NCBI GenBank assembly: GCA_946886675.1
Contig: CAMPIZ010000013.1
Location: forward strand, 1 to 13,269
Origin: an uncultured Flavobacterium sp.
Lineage (GTDB): Bacteria; Bacteroidota; Bacteroidia; Flavobacteriales; Flavobacteriaceae
Length of the DNA stretch: 13,269 nt
Direction: 5' to 3'
The notes beneath the pieces were generated by a model. That model was not told the DNA's origin. It saw only the letters and a program-made list of their open reading frames with translations, and ran no database searches. Shown piece by piece: positions 1 through 7,024 of the stretch; position 1 is the stretch's first letter, and each line of letters opens with the position of its first letter. The position numbers and the translations under genes are program-made.

Positions 1-47
1 TTTGTTATCCGGGTTATTATAAATTTATTATCCTAATCTTCTAAAAA
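1..47 (+). other. Left-edge leader, possible tail of an upstream gene
   Basis: One frame (3-41) is open from the edge and stops at 42-44, only 3 nt before the ATG of the thioredoxin gene. This would fit the tail of an upstream operon gene, but 13 codons are too few to identify. Another reading is a promoter: TTTG at 1-4 and a TAnnTTTA-like element at 20-27 with a 15-nt spacer. The sequence alone does not decide between them. Confidence 0.2.
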
Positions 48-563
48 ATGAAAAAATTACTGCTATTGCCTGTATTACTGTTCAGCTTTGTTTCATGTGC
101 ACAGGCCCCTACTTCTTTTACAGATGAAGCTTTAAAAGAACCTATGAAAACCATTGATGGTAAAGAAATGGCTTTTAAGGACATTCTTGCCCAATATGAA
201 GGCAAAACCATAGTGATTGATGTTTGGGCATCATGGTGCCCGGACTGTATAAAGGGTATGCCAAAGGTACATGCCCTGCAGCATCAGTATAAAGACAATG
301 ATGACATTGTATTCCTGTTCCTTTCTTATGATAAAACAGAAGATGCGTGGAAGAACGGAAGGGAAAAATACCATGTGGTAGGAGAGCACTACCTTATAAC
401 CTCTAAATGGAAAGGCGGCGGTTTTAGCGATGCCATAAGACTGGACTGGATACCCCGTTACATGATTGTAGACCCTAACGGTAATATAGCATTATTTAAA
501 GCTATTGAGGCAGACGATCAAAAACTGACATCAACATTACAAAGACTTGTAAAAAAGAAATAA
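48..563 (+). CDS. TlpA-like thioredoxin-fold lipoprotein
   Basis: Probable periplasmic, membrane-anchored thiol-disulfide oxidoreductase of the TlpA/ResA type (171 aa). The N-terminus is a short lysine-rich region and hydrophobic stretch ending in a lipobox-like FVSC, with Cys17 the likely lipidated residue. No acidic surface-export signal follows Cys17, so a periplasm-facing location is inferred. The thioredoxin active site WCPDC is at residues 63-67 (Cys64 and Cys67), after the beta strand TIVIDVW. The cis-proline loop is WIPRYMIVD, with Pro136. The fold therefore looks complete and catalytically intact. The stop codon is 2 nt before the tpiA ATG, so the two genes are probably co-transcribed and translationally coupled. 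The redox partner is unknown; such proteins commonly reduce apocytochrome or other envelope thiols, but nothing here shows that. Confidence 0.88.
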   Translation: MKKLLLLPVLLFSFVSCAQAPTSFTDEALKEPMKTIDGKEMAFKDILAQYEGKTIVIDVWASWCPDCIKGMPKVHALQHQYKDNDDIVFLFLSYDKTEDAWKNGREKYHVVGEHYLITSKWKGGGFSDAIRLDWIPRYMIVDPNGNIALFKAIEADDQKLTSTLQRLVKKK

Positions 564-565
564 TA

Positions 566-1318
566 ATGAGAAAAAAGATTGTTGCAGGCAACTGGAAAAT
601 GAATAACGACAGCGCACAAACAGAAGCGCTGCTGGATGAGATTTTAAGTAAAAAACCTAAAAGTACTACTGCAAAAATTGTTGTAGCACCTACATTTGTA
701 AATCTTCAGGCAGCTGTAAAGCAAACGCACGGAAGCAACATAATTGTAGCAGCACAAAACATGCACCAGGCAGAAAACGGAGCTTATACAGGAGAGGTAT
801 CTGCAGATATGCTAAAGAGCATTAAGGTAAATACCGTTATTTTGGGGCATTCTGAAAGAAGGGCTTATTTTGGCGAAACCAACAGCATACTGTCTAAAAA
901 GGTAGATACTGCACTAAAACATAATTTTACTATTATCTTTTGTTTTGGCGAAGAGCTTGCCGACAGACAGGCAGGAAATCATTTTAAAGTAGTTGAAAAT
1001 CAGCTTAGGGAAGGCCTTTTCCATATAAGTGAAAATGACTGGGCAAATATTGTACTGGCTTATGAGCCTGTTTGGGCTATAGGCACAGGTGAAACTGCAT
1101 CTCCGGAGCAGGCACAGGAAGTGCACAATTTTATAAGAACACTTATAAGTGAGAATATAGGCCTTGGCATTGCCGAAAATACTTCTATACTATATGGAGG
1201 TAGTGTAAAGCCGGATAATGCCCGTGAGATTTTCTCTAAGCCCGATGTTGATGGCGGCCTAATAGGAGGCGCATCATTAAAGGCAGATGATTTTCTTGCA
1301 ATTGTAAGCGCTATATAA
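566..1318 (+). CDS. tpiA: Triosephosphate isomerase
   Basis: Cytoplasmic glycolytic enzyme interconverting dihydroxyacetone phosphate and glyceraldehyde 3-phosphate. The length of 250 aa is normal for bacterial TIM. All catalytic landmarks are visible: the N-terminal substrate loop GNWKMN with Asn9 and Lys11, the electrophile His95 in ILGHSERR, the general base Glu167 in AYEPVWAIGTG (which begins the mobile loop 6), and the phosphate-binding glycines in LYGGSVKP (211-216) and GGLIGGASL (230-238). The usual CIGE motif before loop 6 reads CFGE here (Cys126), a conservative change. The ATG begins 2 nt after the thioredoxin stop, which suggests an operon. The gene ends 17 nt before a strong bidirectional hairpin. 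Identity is essentially certain. Confidence 0.98.
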   Translation: MRKKIVAGNWKMNNDSAQTEALLDEILSKKPKSTTAKIVVAPTFVNLQAAVKQTHGSNIIVAAQNMHQAENGAYTGEVSADMLKSIKVNTVILGHSERRAYFGETNSILSKKVDTALKHNFTIIFCFGEELADRQAGNHFKVVENQLREGLFHISENDWANIVLAYEPVWAIGTGETASPEQAQEVHNFIRTLISENIGLGIAENTSILYGGSVKPDNAREIFSKPDVDGGLIGGASLKADDFLAIVSAI

Positions 1319-1335
1319 TAAACAGGCACATACAT

Positions 1336-1367
1336 AAAAAAAGCGATAGTAAACTATCGCTTTTTTT
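1336..1367. terminator. Bidirectional intrinsic terminator, tpiA / crp-like gene
   Basis: Perfect 7-bp stem GCGATAG (1343-1349) / CTATCGC (1354-1360) with a TAAA loop. It is flanked by seven A on the left and seven T on the right, which extend the pairing. The A/T symmetry lets it terminate both tpiA (+) and the convergent crp-like gene (-), whose stop is at 1388. Confidence 0.93.
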
Positions 1368-1387
1368 GTTTCTTATTTACAGGTAGT

Positions 1388-1966
1388 TTATAAAACGTTC
1401 TCTACCCTCCTGCTGCGTATACGGTTAAAAGTGTTTCTTGCCACCCCCAGAAATGATGCCAGCTGTGTTTGCGGCACCCTTTGAAGTACATGCGGCTCAT
1501 GACGTTCAAAATAGCTATATCGCTCAGTTGGGGAATATAATGTAAACAGGCTTGCATATTCTTCCAGCTTCGCTGCAGTATAACGCAGGCAGTTTTTTGC
1601 AAGTATTGCTATTTGAGGTACAATATCGCCTATTTCAGATAATTTCTGCCTGTCAAAAACAATAACTGTTACCGGCTCTATAGCCTGGATATAATATTTT
1701 GATGCTTCACCGGTACCAAAACTGGTTATGTTGGTTGCTATTTCTCCTTCAAAATGAAAAGCAGTATTATTTTCTGTGCCTTCAGTGTCATAATAACTTC
1801 TTACAGCACCTTCATAAATAAAAAACAGGGAACTGCACACATCGCCCTCTTTAAGCAGGTATTCACCTTCTTCAAAAGTAACTTTTCTAAGTGCAGGCTG
1901 CAATGCTTCCCAGCTTTCAGGTGAAAAACCTGTAAGGGAGTGAATGTAAGTGAGTAATTTCTGCAT
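1388..1966 (-). CDS. Crp/Fnr-family transcriptional regulator
   Basis: Predicted cytoplasmic one-component regulator of 192 aa. Residues about 22-115 form a cyclic-nucleotide-binding-like beta-roll (VTFEEGEYLLKEGDVCSSLF... GAVRSYY... VIVFDRQKL). A connecting helix follows at about 118-142. The short C-terminal DNA-binding helix-turn-helix is at about 165-186 (QTQLASFLGVARNTFNRIRSRR). The GE...RS cAMP-contact pattern of E. coli CRP is not evident, and there is no Fnr-type cysteine cluster, so the ligand is unknown. I chose the ATG at 1966. A 9-codon extension to a TTG at 1993 is possible but adds non-family sequence. The gene is convergent with tpiA, shares its terminator, and is divergent from the giant secreted-protein gene 269 bp away, so control of that neighbour is plausible but inferred. 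Confidence 0.88.
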   Translation of the reverse strand: MQKLLTYIHSLTGFSPESWEALQPALRKVTFEEGEYLLKEGDVCSSLFFIYEGAVRSYYDTEGTENNTAFHFEGEIATNITSFGTGEASKYYIQAIEPVTVIVFDRQKLSEIGDIVPQIAILAKNCLRYTAAKLEEYASLFTLYSPTERYSYFERHEPHVLQRVPQTQLASFLGVARNTFNRIRSRRVENVL

Positions 1967-2235
1967 AGCTTTTTTGTTTAAAGATAAAAACAATATGTAC
2001 TCCCTAAATGGTGTTTAACTTTTATTTACCACTCTCAGTTACATCACATTAAATTACGACTTTTTCTTATACCGGGATTTACACCTCTTAACTTTAATAT
2101 TAAATTACGCACTAAAAATTTACGTTTATAAAATACTACATCGTTATATCTTAATAATACATTATTCCGCAATTAATATTGAAGTAATCGCTGACACGGA
2201 TTTTTGCACCATAATTAAACACCAAAAATATCTAT
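1967..2235. promoter_or_regulatory. Divergent intergenic region, crp-like gene / giant T9SS gene
   Basis: AT-rich 269-bp spacer that must carry promoters for both divergent genes. The best + strand candidate is GATTTTTG at 2199-2206, one mismatch from the Bacteroidota -7 consensus TAnnTTTG, with TTG at 2179-2181 and a 17-nt spacer. On the - strand TATCTTTA (complement of 1979-1986) is a weak one-mismatch -7 candidate. No small gene or convincing operator was found. Confidence 0.45.
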
Positions 2236-5200
2236 ATGTCAAACAACTACTTCAAAAAAGGACTGATTACCTTTATGCTTTGCATGCTGGTTCAGTTTGC
2301 CGGAGCCCAGACACTTGTACATTACTGGAATTTTAATGACAATGCTTCTGAGGCCGCTATCACAACACCGTCGCAATCTTTTGTTACCGGTGCTTCCTTA
2401 ACTGCATTTGCAGGTACCAACCCAAGCGAAATTGATTTTGCAGGAGGTACAGGACAAAACTTTAACGTAGAGAACCTTAATGCGCAAAATGGCGACGCAT
2501 CGGGCACACACCTTCGTTTTAATAACCCGATAGGAGGCTCATTAACATTTGCATTGCCAACCACGGGTTTTGAAAATGTAATGGTAAACTTTGCCACGCG
2601 CCGTTCAGGATCGGGTGCCGGGACCCAGGTTTGGTCTTACTCTACAGACGGTACAACTTTTACTGTTTTAACTAATGTAATGCCTAACGACGGTAACCCT
2701 GCTCTTGCTACTCTGGACCTTACTGCCATAGAGGGCGCTGACGATAACGCCAACTTTAAGCTTAAAGTAGAGTTTGAACAGGGAACAGGCGGAACGGTAG
2801 GAAATAACCGTTTTGATAACTTTACCCTTCACGCTTCACAAATTGTTACCCCTACACTTATACATTACTGGAACTTTAACGACAATGCATCGGTAACAGC
2901 TATTACAACTCCCACATTGTCTTATGTAACAGGAGCTGCAATTACTGCTTTTGCAGGTACTATGCCCAGCGAGATTGACTTTGCCGGAGGTACAGGACAA
3001 AACTTTAACGTAGAGAACCTTAATGCTCAAAACGGCGACCCGTCGGGAGCACACCTTCGTTTTAATGATCCTGTAGGTGGTTCATTAACATTTGCATTAC
3101 CTACAACAGGTTATGAGAATATCGTAATTAAATTTGCTACACGCCGTTCAGGTTCGGGTGCCGGAACGCAGGTTTGGTCTTACTCTACAGATGGTATAAC
3201 TTTTACCGCTTTAAGCAATGTAATACCAAACAATGGCGACCCTGCACTTGCCACATTAGACCTTTCGGACATCCCTGCGGTTGACAATAACGCTAACTTT
3301 AAGCTTAAAGTAGAGTTTGAAATAGGTACAGGCGGTGACGGCGGAAACAACCGTTTTGACAACTTTACTGCTCATGGAAACACTATAGGGGGCGGCGATA
3401 CCATAGCACCGGTTGCTGTTTTAAGCCCGGCAAATAATAGTTTTAACCTTCCTATACTAGTACAGCCTACTATTGCTTTTAATGAGAGCATAAGGCTTGC
3501 TGATGATTCTGCAATTGATAATACAAATGTTGATGCATTGGTAGAGCTTCGTCTGGATAATGAATCCGGAGCTATAGTTCCTTTTGATGCTACTTTTGCA
3601 GACAATACTATTACTATCATACCTACTGCTGCACTTTTAAACAGTCAGCAATATTACCTTGCCCTTCTTCCGGACACAGTTGAGGATATGAGTGGTAATG
3701 CCATAACAGAAACACAATCGGTTACTTTCAGCACTATTTCCGTTCAGACAGAATTTAACGCAGGCGATATGGCTTTTATAGCTTACAGAATGAACGCTTC
3801 TGATGCGGAAGACGAAGTTGCTCTGATAACTTTTGTGGATATTGCACCGGGTACTTTTATCAACCTGACCGATTCTAAATATACTACTAATGCACAGCCG
3901 CAATGTCCTGATACAATTGTATGGACAGCTACCTCATGTGTACCGGCAGGCTCTGTAATATCAATACAAACTTCTGCCCTTGTTGCGAGCACAGGTACGG
4001 TTACAGGAGCAGATTTCGGCTTAAGCTCAGGCGGCGACCAGGTACTTGTTTATACTGGTACCCCGGCTACACCAAACTATATTACAGCGCTTACCTCTAA
4101 CGGATGGATTGCTGAAAATACAGATTGCGGCGGAAGCCTTTCTATGATACCTGCAGGCCTAACCGATGGTATAAGCGCTGTAAACCTTAGTACTGCCCCT
4201 GGCAACATAGAAGGAAATACGGTAAACGCTTACTATAACGGCACACAGGCAGGCACTCCTGCAGCACTTAAAGCTGCTATACTTAACCCTGCCAACTGGA
4301 CAGGTGTAGGCGGAGGAACTCCGGCACAAACATGGCCAACATGGAATTTCCCAAGCTCGCCGTCTGTACAAAGTGTTGCTGTTATAAACAACACAACCAT
4401 AGAGCTTACATTTAATAATGAGCTAAATGCTGTAAGCGCAGGATTAATTACAAACTATACAGGTATAGCAGGACTAACAAATGCTGCTGTTGCCGGAAAC
4501 GTAGTTACTCTTACTTATGCTTCTGCTTTTACAGCCGGTACAGAGTATGAGCTTACAGTAAACGGTATAACTGATGAAAACGGTATTGTTATGGCTTGTG
4601 AATACATCTACAGTTTTACATATAACACTATCATATCATTTGAGTCGGTATTTGTTGTTGTAAATGAAGATGCAGGAACTCTAAACCTACAGCTTAACCT
4701 TGAAGGCCCTGCAACCGCTTCTGTAGACTTAGTTGTAAAACCTGCACCGTTCAGCACTGCAGATGCCAACGACTTTACACTGGAAACTACAACACTAAAC
4801 TTTACAGGAACAAGCGCGCTTACACAAACCATAACAATTCCTATTATTGATGATACTACAGAAGAGCAGCAGGCAGAATACTTTGTTTTAAGCCTGGAGA
4901 ACCCTGTAGGCATTAATATTGAAGGCGATACTTTTGCAACTGTATACATTAAAGATAACGACAGACTTGCCCCAGCTCCTAACCATAATATAGAACTGGA
5001 CTATGTAGGCAGCTTTGACCCATCTGGGACTAATGAGAGTACATGCGAAATTGTGGTACATGATCCTGCCAGCCAAAGGTTATTTACTACAAGCGCAGTA
5101 GCGGGCTTCCTTGATATTATTGATTTTTCTGACCCTACTGCACCGGCAGTTATTGAGTCTATAGATATGAACTCTTATGGTGGTGTTACCAGCGTAGCTG

Positions 5201-6714
5201 TACACAACGGTATTGTTGCGGTAGCTTCACCAAACGAAGAAGAGCACCTTGACGGAAGCGTGGTATTTTTTGATGTTGAGGGAGAATTTATTTCACAGGT
5301 AACTGTGGGAGCATTACCTGATAATATCTCGTTTACCCCGGATGGCACAAAAGTACTTACTGCAAACGAAGGCCAGCCAAACAGTAACTACAGTATAGAT
5401 CCTGAGGGTTCTGTAAGTATTATAGATATTTCTGCAGGTGTTGAAACCCTTACACAAGCTAATGTAACAACATTACTGTTTACAGATTATAATGACCAGG
5501 AAGAAGAACTTACAGCTTCGGGCGTTAGAAAACTATATGCTGCAAGCACTATGTCTCAGGATTTTGAGCCGGAGTATATTACAACAAGTGCAGATTCTCA
5601 AAAAGCATGGGTTACGTTACAGGAAAATAACGCCATTGCAGAAATTGACCTTGAAACAAATACAATAGCCGATGTTTGGGCACTTGGCACAAAAGATATG
5701 AGCCAGCCGGGTAATGGTTTTGATATTTCTGATGAAAATGGCGAGGTGCTTATTGCCAACTGGCCAATAAATGCTTACTACATTCCGGATGCCGTTGCCA
5801 ATTATAATGTAGGCGGTGTAAACTATATCATTACAGCAAACGAGGGTGACGAAAAAGAATATACAGGTTTTGAAGAAAGGACAACCGTAGGGAACAATGG
5901 CTATGCACTGGATGCTGAAGTATTCCCTCATGCTGCAATGCTTAAAATGAACCATAATGCAGGAAGAATGAGGGTTACAAACCTTAATGGTAATACTGAT
6001 GCGGATGCGGAATTTGAAGAAATTTACTGCGTAGGTACACGTTCCTTCTCAATTTTTAATGCCGATACTAAAGAGGTTGTATTTGACAGTGGTGACGACT
6101 TTGAAATGTTTACTGCTGCAGATGCTTCTATTAGTGCGCTGTTTAACTCTGATAGTGAAGAGAACGGATTTAAAGGCAGAAGCCGTGCTAAAGGCCCTGA
6201 GCCGGAAGGTGTAACAGTTGCACAGATTGAAGGAAGGACATTTGCTTTTATCAGCCTTGAGCGTGTAGGCGGTGTTATGGTATATGATGTTACTGATCCG
6301 GCTGATGTAAAGTTTACTGACTATAAAAACAGTCGTAGCCTTACCGCTTATGAAGGTGACCATGGCCCTGAAGGAATTACATTTATTGATGCTGCAAACA
6401 GCCCTGACGGTAAAAGCTATATTATAGTAGCAAATGAGATAAGTGGCACGTTAAGCATGTTTGAAGTTGACGCTACAAACTTAAGCACTGAGGATTTTAC
6501 TGTAGAACCAAAAACCTTTGTAGTATTCCCTAACCCGGCATCAAACGGTGTAGCTTACTTTAACCGTGCTGCTGATGTAGAAGTTTATGACCTTAACGGA
6601 AAAATGATACATGCCGCAAAACAGGCATTAAAAATAGATACAACAAAAATGGCTTCGGGTATTTATATTGTAAAAACATCTGAAGGCATAGTAAGAAAAC
6701 TGGTAGTTAAGTAG
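2236..6714 (+). CDS. Giant T9SS-secreted multidomain protein with choice-of-anchor-I propeller
   Basis: Secreted protein of 1492 aa. A signal peptide occupies residues 1-25 (FAGA|Q). Two tandem 175-residue modules follow at 26-200 and 207-381. An Ig-like (Big_5/SbsA-like) domain spans about 390-500. A domain at about 505-705 (GDMAFIAYRMNASDAEDEVA...) matches a pattern seen in other secreted proteins but which I cannot name. A second Ig-like domain lies at about 710-797 and Calx-beta at about 800-909. A beta-propeller of the choice-of-anchor-I type fills about 918-1412 and shows its recurring ANEG, PEPEGV, GPEGI and VANEISG motifs. The T9SS type A sorting domain is at about 1424-1492 (FPNPASNG, VEVYDLNGK, SGIYIVK, KLVVK). 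It should cross the outer membrane by T9SS and be anchored or released. Catalytic activity is unproven, although relatives are often labelled phosphatase-like. It is a single-gene unit between its own promoter region and terminator. Confidence 0.9.
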   Translation: MSNNYFKKGLITFMLCMLVQFAGAQTLVHYWNFNDNASEAAITTPSQSFVTGASLTAFAGTNPSEIDFAGGTGQNFNVENLNAQNGDASGTHLRFNNPIGGSLTFALPTTGFENVMVNFATRRSGSGAGTQVWSYSTDGTTFTVLTNVMPNDGNPALATLDLTAIEGADDNANFKLKVEFEQGTGGTVGNNRFDNFTLHASQIVTPTLIHYWNFNDNASVTAITTPTLSYVTGAAITAFAGTMPSEIDFAGGTGQNFNVENLNAQNGDPSGAHLRFNDPVGGSLTFALPTTGYENIVIKFATRRSGSGAGTQVWSYSTDGITFTALSNVIPNNGDPALATLDLSDIPAVDNNANFKLKVEFEIGTGGDGGNNRFDNFTAHGNTIGGGDTIAPVAVLSPANNSFNLPILVQPTIAFNESIRLADDSAIDNTNVDALVELRLDNESGAIVPFDATFADNTITIIPTAALLNSQQYYLALLPDTVEDMSGNAITETQSVTFSTISVQTEFNAGDMAFIAYRMNASDAEDEVALITFVDIAPGTFINLTDSKYTTNAQPQCPDTIVWTATSCVPAGSVISIQTSALVASTGTVTGADFGLSSGGDQVLVYTGTPATPNYITALTSNGWIAENTDCGGSLSMIPAGLTDGISAVNLSTAPGNIEGNTVNAYYNGTQAGTPAALKAAILNPANWTGVGGGTPAQTWPTWNFPSSPSVQSVAVINNTTIELTFNNELNAVSAGLITNYTGIAGLTNAAVAGNVVTLTYASAFTAGTEYELTVNGITDENGIVMACEYIYSFTYNTIISFESVFVVVNEDAGTLNLQLNLEGPATASVDLVVKPAPFSTADANDFTLETTTLNFTGTSALTQTITIPIIDDTTEEQQAEYFVLSLENPVGINIEGDTFATVYIKDNDRLAPAPNHNIELDYVGSFDPSGTNESTCEIVVHDPASQRLFTTSAVAGFLDIIDFSDPTAPAVIESIDMNSYGGVTSVAVHNGIVAVASPNEEEHLDGSVVFFDVEGEFISQVTVGALPDNISFTPDGTKVLTANEGQPNSNYSIDPEGSVSIIDISAGVETLTQANVTTLLFTDYNDQEEELTASGVRKLYAASTMSQDFEPEYITTSADSQKAWVTLQENNAIAEIDLETNTIADVWALGTKDMSQPGNGFDISDENGEVLIANWPINAYYIPDAVANYNVGGVNYIITANEGDEKEYTGFEERTTVGNNGYALDAEVFPHAAMLKMNHNAGRMRVTNLNGNTDADAEFEEIYCVGTRSFSIFNADTKEVVFDSGDDFEMFTAADASISALFNSDSEENGFKGRSRAKGPEPEGVTVAQIEGRTFAFISLERVGGVMVYDVTDPADVKFTDYKNSRSLTAYEGDHGPEGITFIDAANSPDGKSYIIVANEISGTLSMFEVDATNLSTEDFTVEPKTFVVFPNPASNGVAYFNRAADVEVYDLNGKMIHAAKQALKIDTTKMASGIYIVKTSEGIVRKLVVK
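2311..2835 (+). repeat. Tandem intragenic repeat, copy 1 (175 codons)
   Basis: Encodes residues 26-200, starting TLVHYWNFNDNAS and ending NNRFDNFTLHA. It aligns without gaps to residues 207-381. Counting by eye, about 35 of 175 residues differ, giving about 80% identity. The module looks like a beta-sandwich (RRSGSGAGTQVWSYSTDG core) of the kind that often precedes catalytic or adhesive domains in secreted Bacteroidota proteins. Confidence 0.93.
2854..3378 (+). repeat. Tandem intragenic repeat, copy 2 (175 codons)
   Basis: Second copy, residues 207-381, starting TLIHYWNFNDNAS. It is offset from copy 1 by exactly 543 bp (181 codons), with a 6-residue linker SQIVTP between. Long stretches are nearly identical at DNA level, for example around 2445-2505 versus 2988-3048, which indicates a recent duplication or ongoing gene conversion. 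Confidence 0.93.
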
Positions 6715-6734
6715 TGTTAAGTATCAGTTAAGTA
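6706..6734 (+). repeat. Three short direct repeats GTTAAGTA at the gene end
   Basis: GTTAAGTA occurs at 6706-6713, 6716-6723 and 6727-6734. The first copy contains the last codons and stop of the giant gene. It may be a small slippage array or AT-rich chance; no function is claimed. Confidence 0.5.
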
Positions 6735-6753
6735 GTTTCGTGTTTTTTTATAG

Positions 6754-6785
6754 AAAGCTCTGCTGAAAAGCAGGGCTTTTCTTAT
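6754..6785 (+). terminator. Intrinsic terminator of the giant T9SS gene
   Basis: An 11-bp stem, AAAGCTCTGCT (6754-6764) with AGCAGGGCTTT (6769-6779), contains one G-T wobble. It is closed by a GAAA tetraloop and followed by TTCTT. It lies 40 nt after the stop codon and isolates this gene from the porin downstream. Confidence 0.88.
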
Positions 6786-6830
6786 GTTTACACTAAACCA
6801 TAAACACACATATATAACTGAAAAACAAAT

Positions 6831-6978
6831 TGTTAAACATAATTTTATTTATGAAAAATAATGCAGTTCCTTACTGTCATGCCAGGACCTAATATAGTAT
6901 GTTAATTTATTGTAATCAGGAAATTTCTAAAAAGTAAATTTAATGTTAAGTACACAGGTTGTTAACCGTAGCTTAACA
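6831..6978. promoter_or_regulatory. TGTTAA motif cluster upstream of the porin
   Basis: The hexamer TGTTAA occurs at 6831, 6900, 6944 and 6960 on the + strand and once inverted at 6973-6978. TGTTAAG (6944-6950) and CTTAACA (6972-6978) form a perfect 7-bp inverted pair enclosing GTTAAC, all just upstream of the porin -7 element. This is compatible with operator sites for a local regulator, but the AT-rich background makes chance occurrence possible. Confidence 0.35.
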
Positions 6979-6998
6979 TAATAAAAGATTATTCAGGA

Positions 6999-7006
6999 TA
7001 ATTTTG
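6999..7006 (+). promoter_or_regulatory. Porin promoter -7 element (TAATTTTG)
   Basis: Exact match to the Bacteroidota -7 consensus TAnnTTTG, 18 nt upstream of the ATG at 7025, which would leave a leader of about 10-12 nt. No clear -33 TTTG was found at the expected distance. The last three bases are a TTG that could be mistaken for an alternative start codon of the porin. Confidence 0.6.
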
Positions 7007-7024
7007 CGGGCAAATAAATTTTTA

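Noticed and set aside
2311..3378. The 543-bp tandem repeat as a possible mobile element
   Set aside because: It is in frame within one coding sequence, has no terminal inverted repeats or transposase, and is explained by domain duplication.
4608..4949. 113-codon minus-strand open frame opposite the Calx-beta region, and several similar ones at 2322-6363
   Set aside because: All lie antisense to one continuous 1492-codon gene with coherent domains, so they are shadows.
6706..6734. Triple GTTAAGTA as a functional regulatory array
   Set aside because: The repeats are very short, one is coding, and they lie before the terminator; chance or slippage in AT-rich DNA is the simpler explanation.
6874..6880. 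CTGTCAT, resembling half of an E. coli Pho box, upstream of the porin
   Set aside because: No second half at the required spacing, and the enterobacterial Pho box is not established for Bacteroidota.
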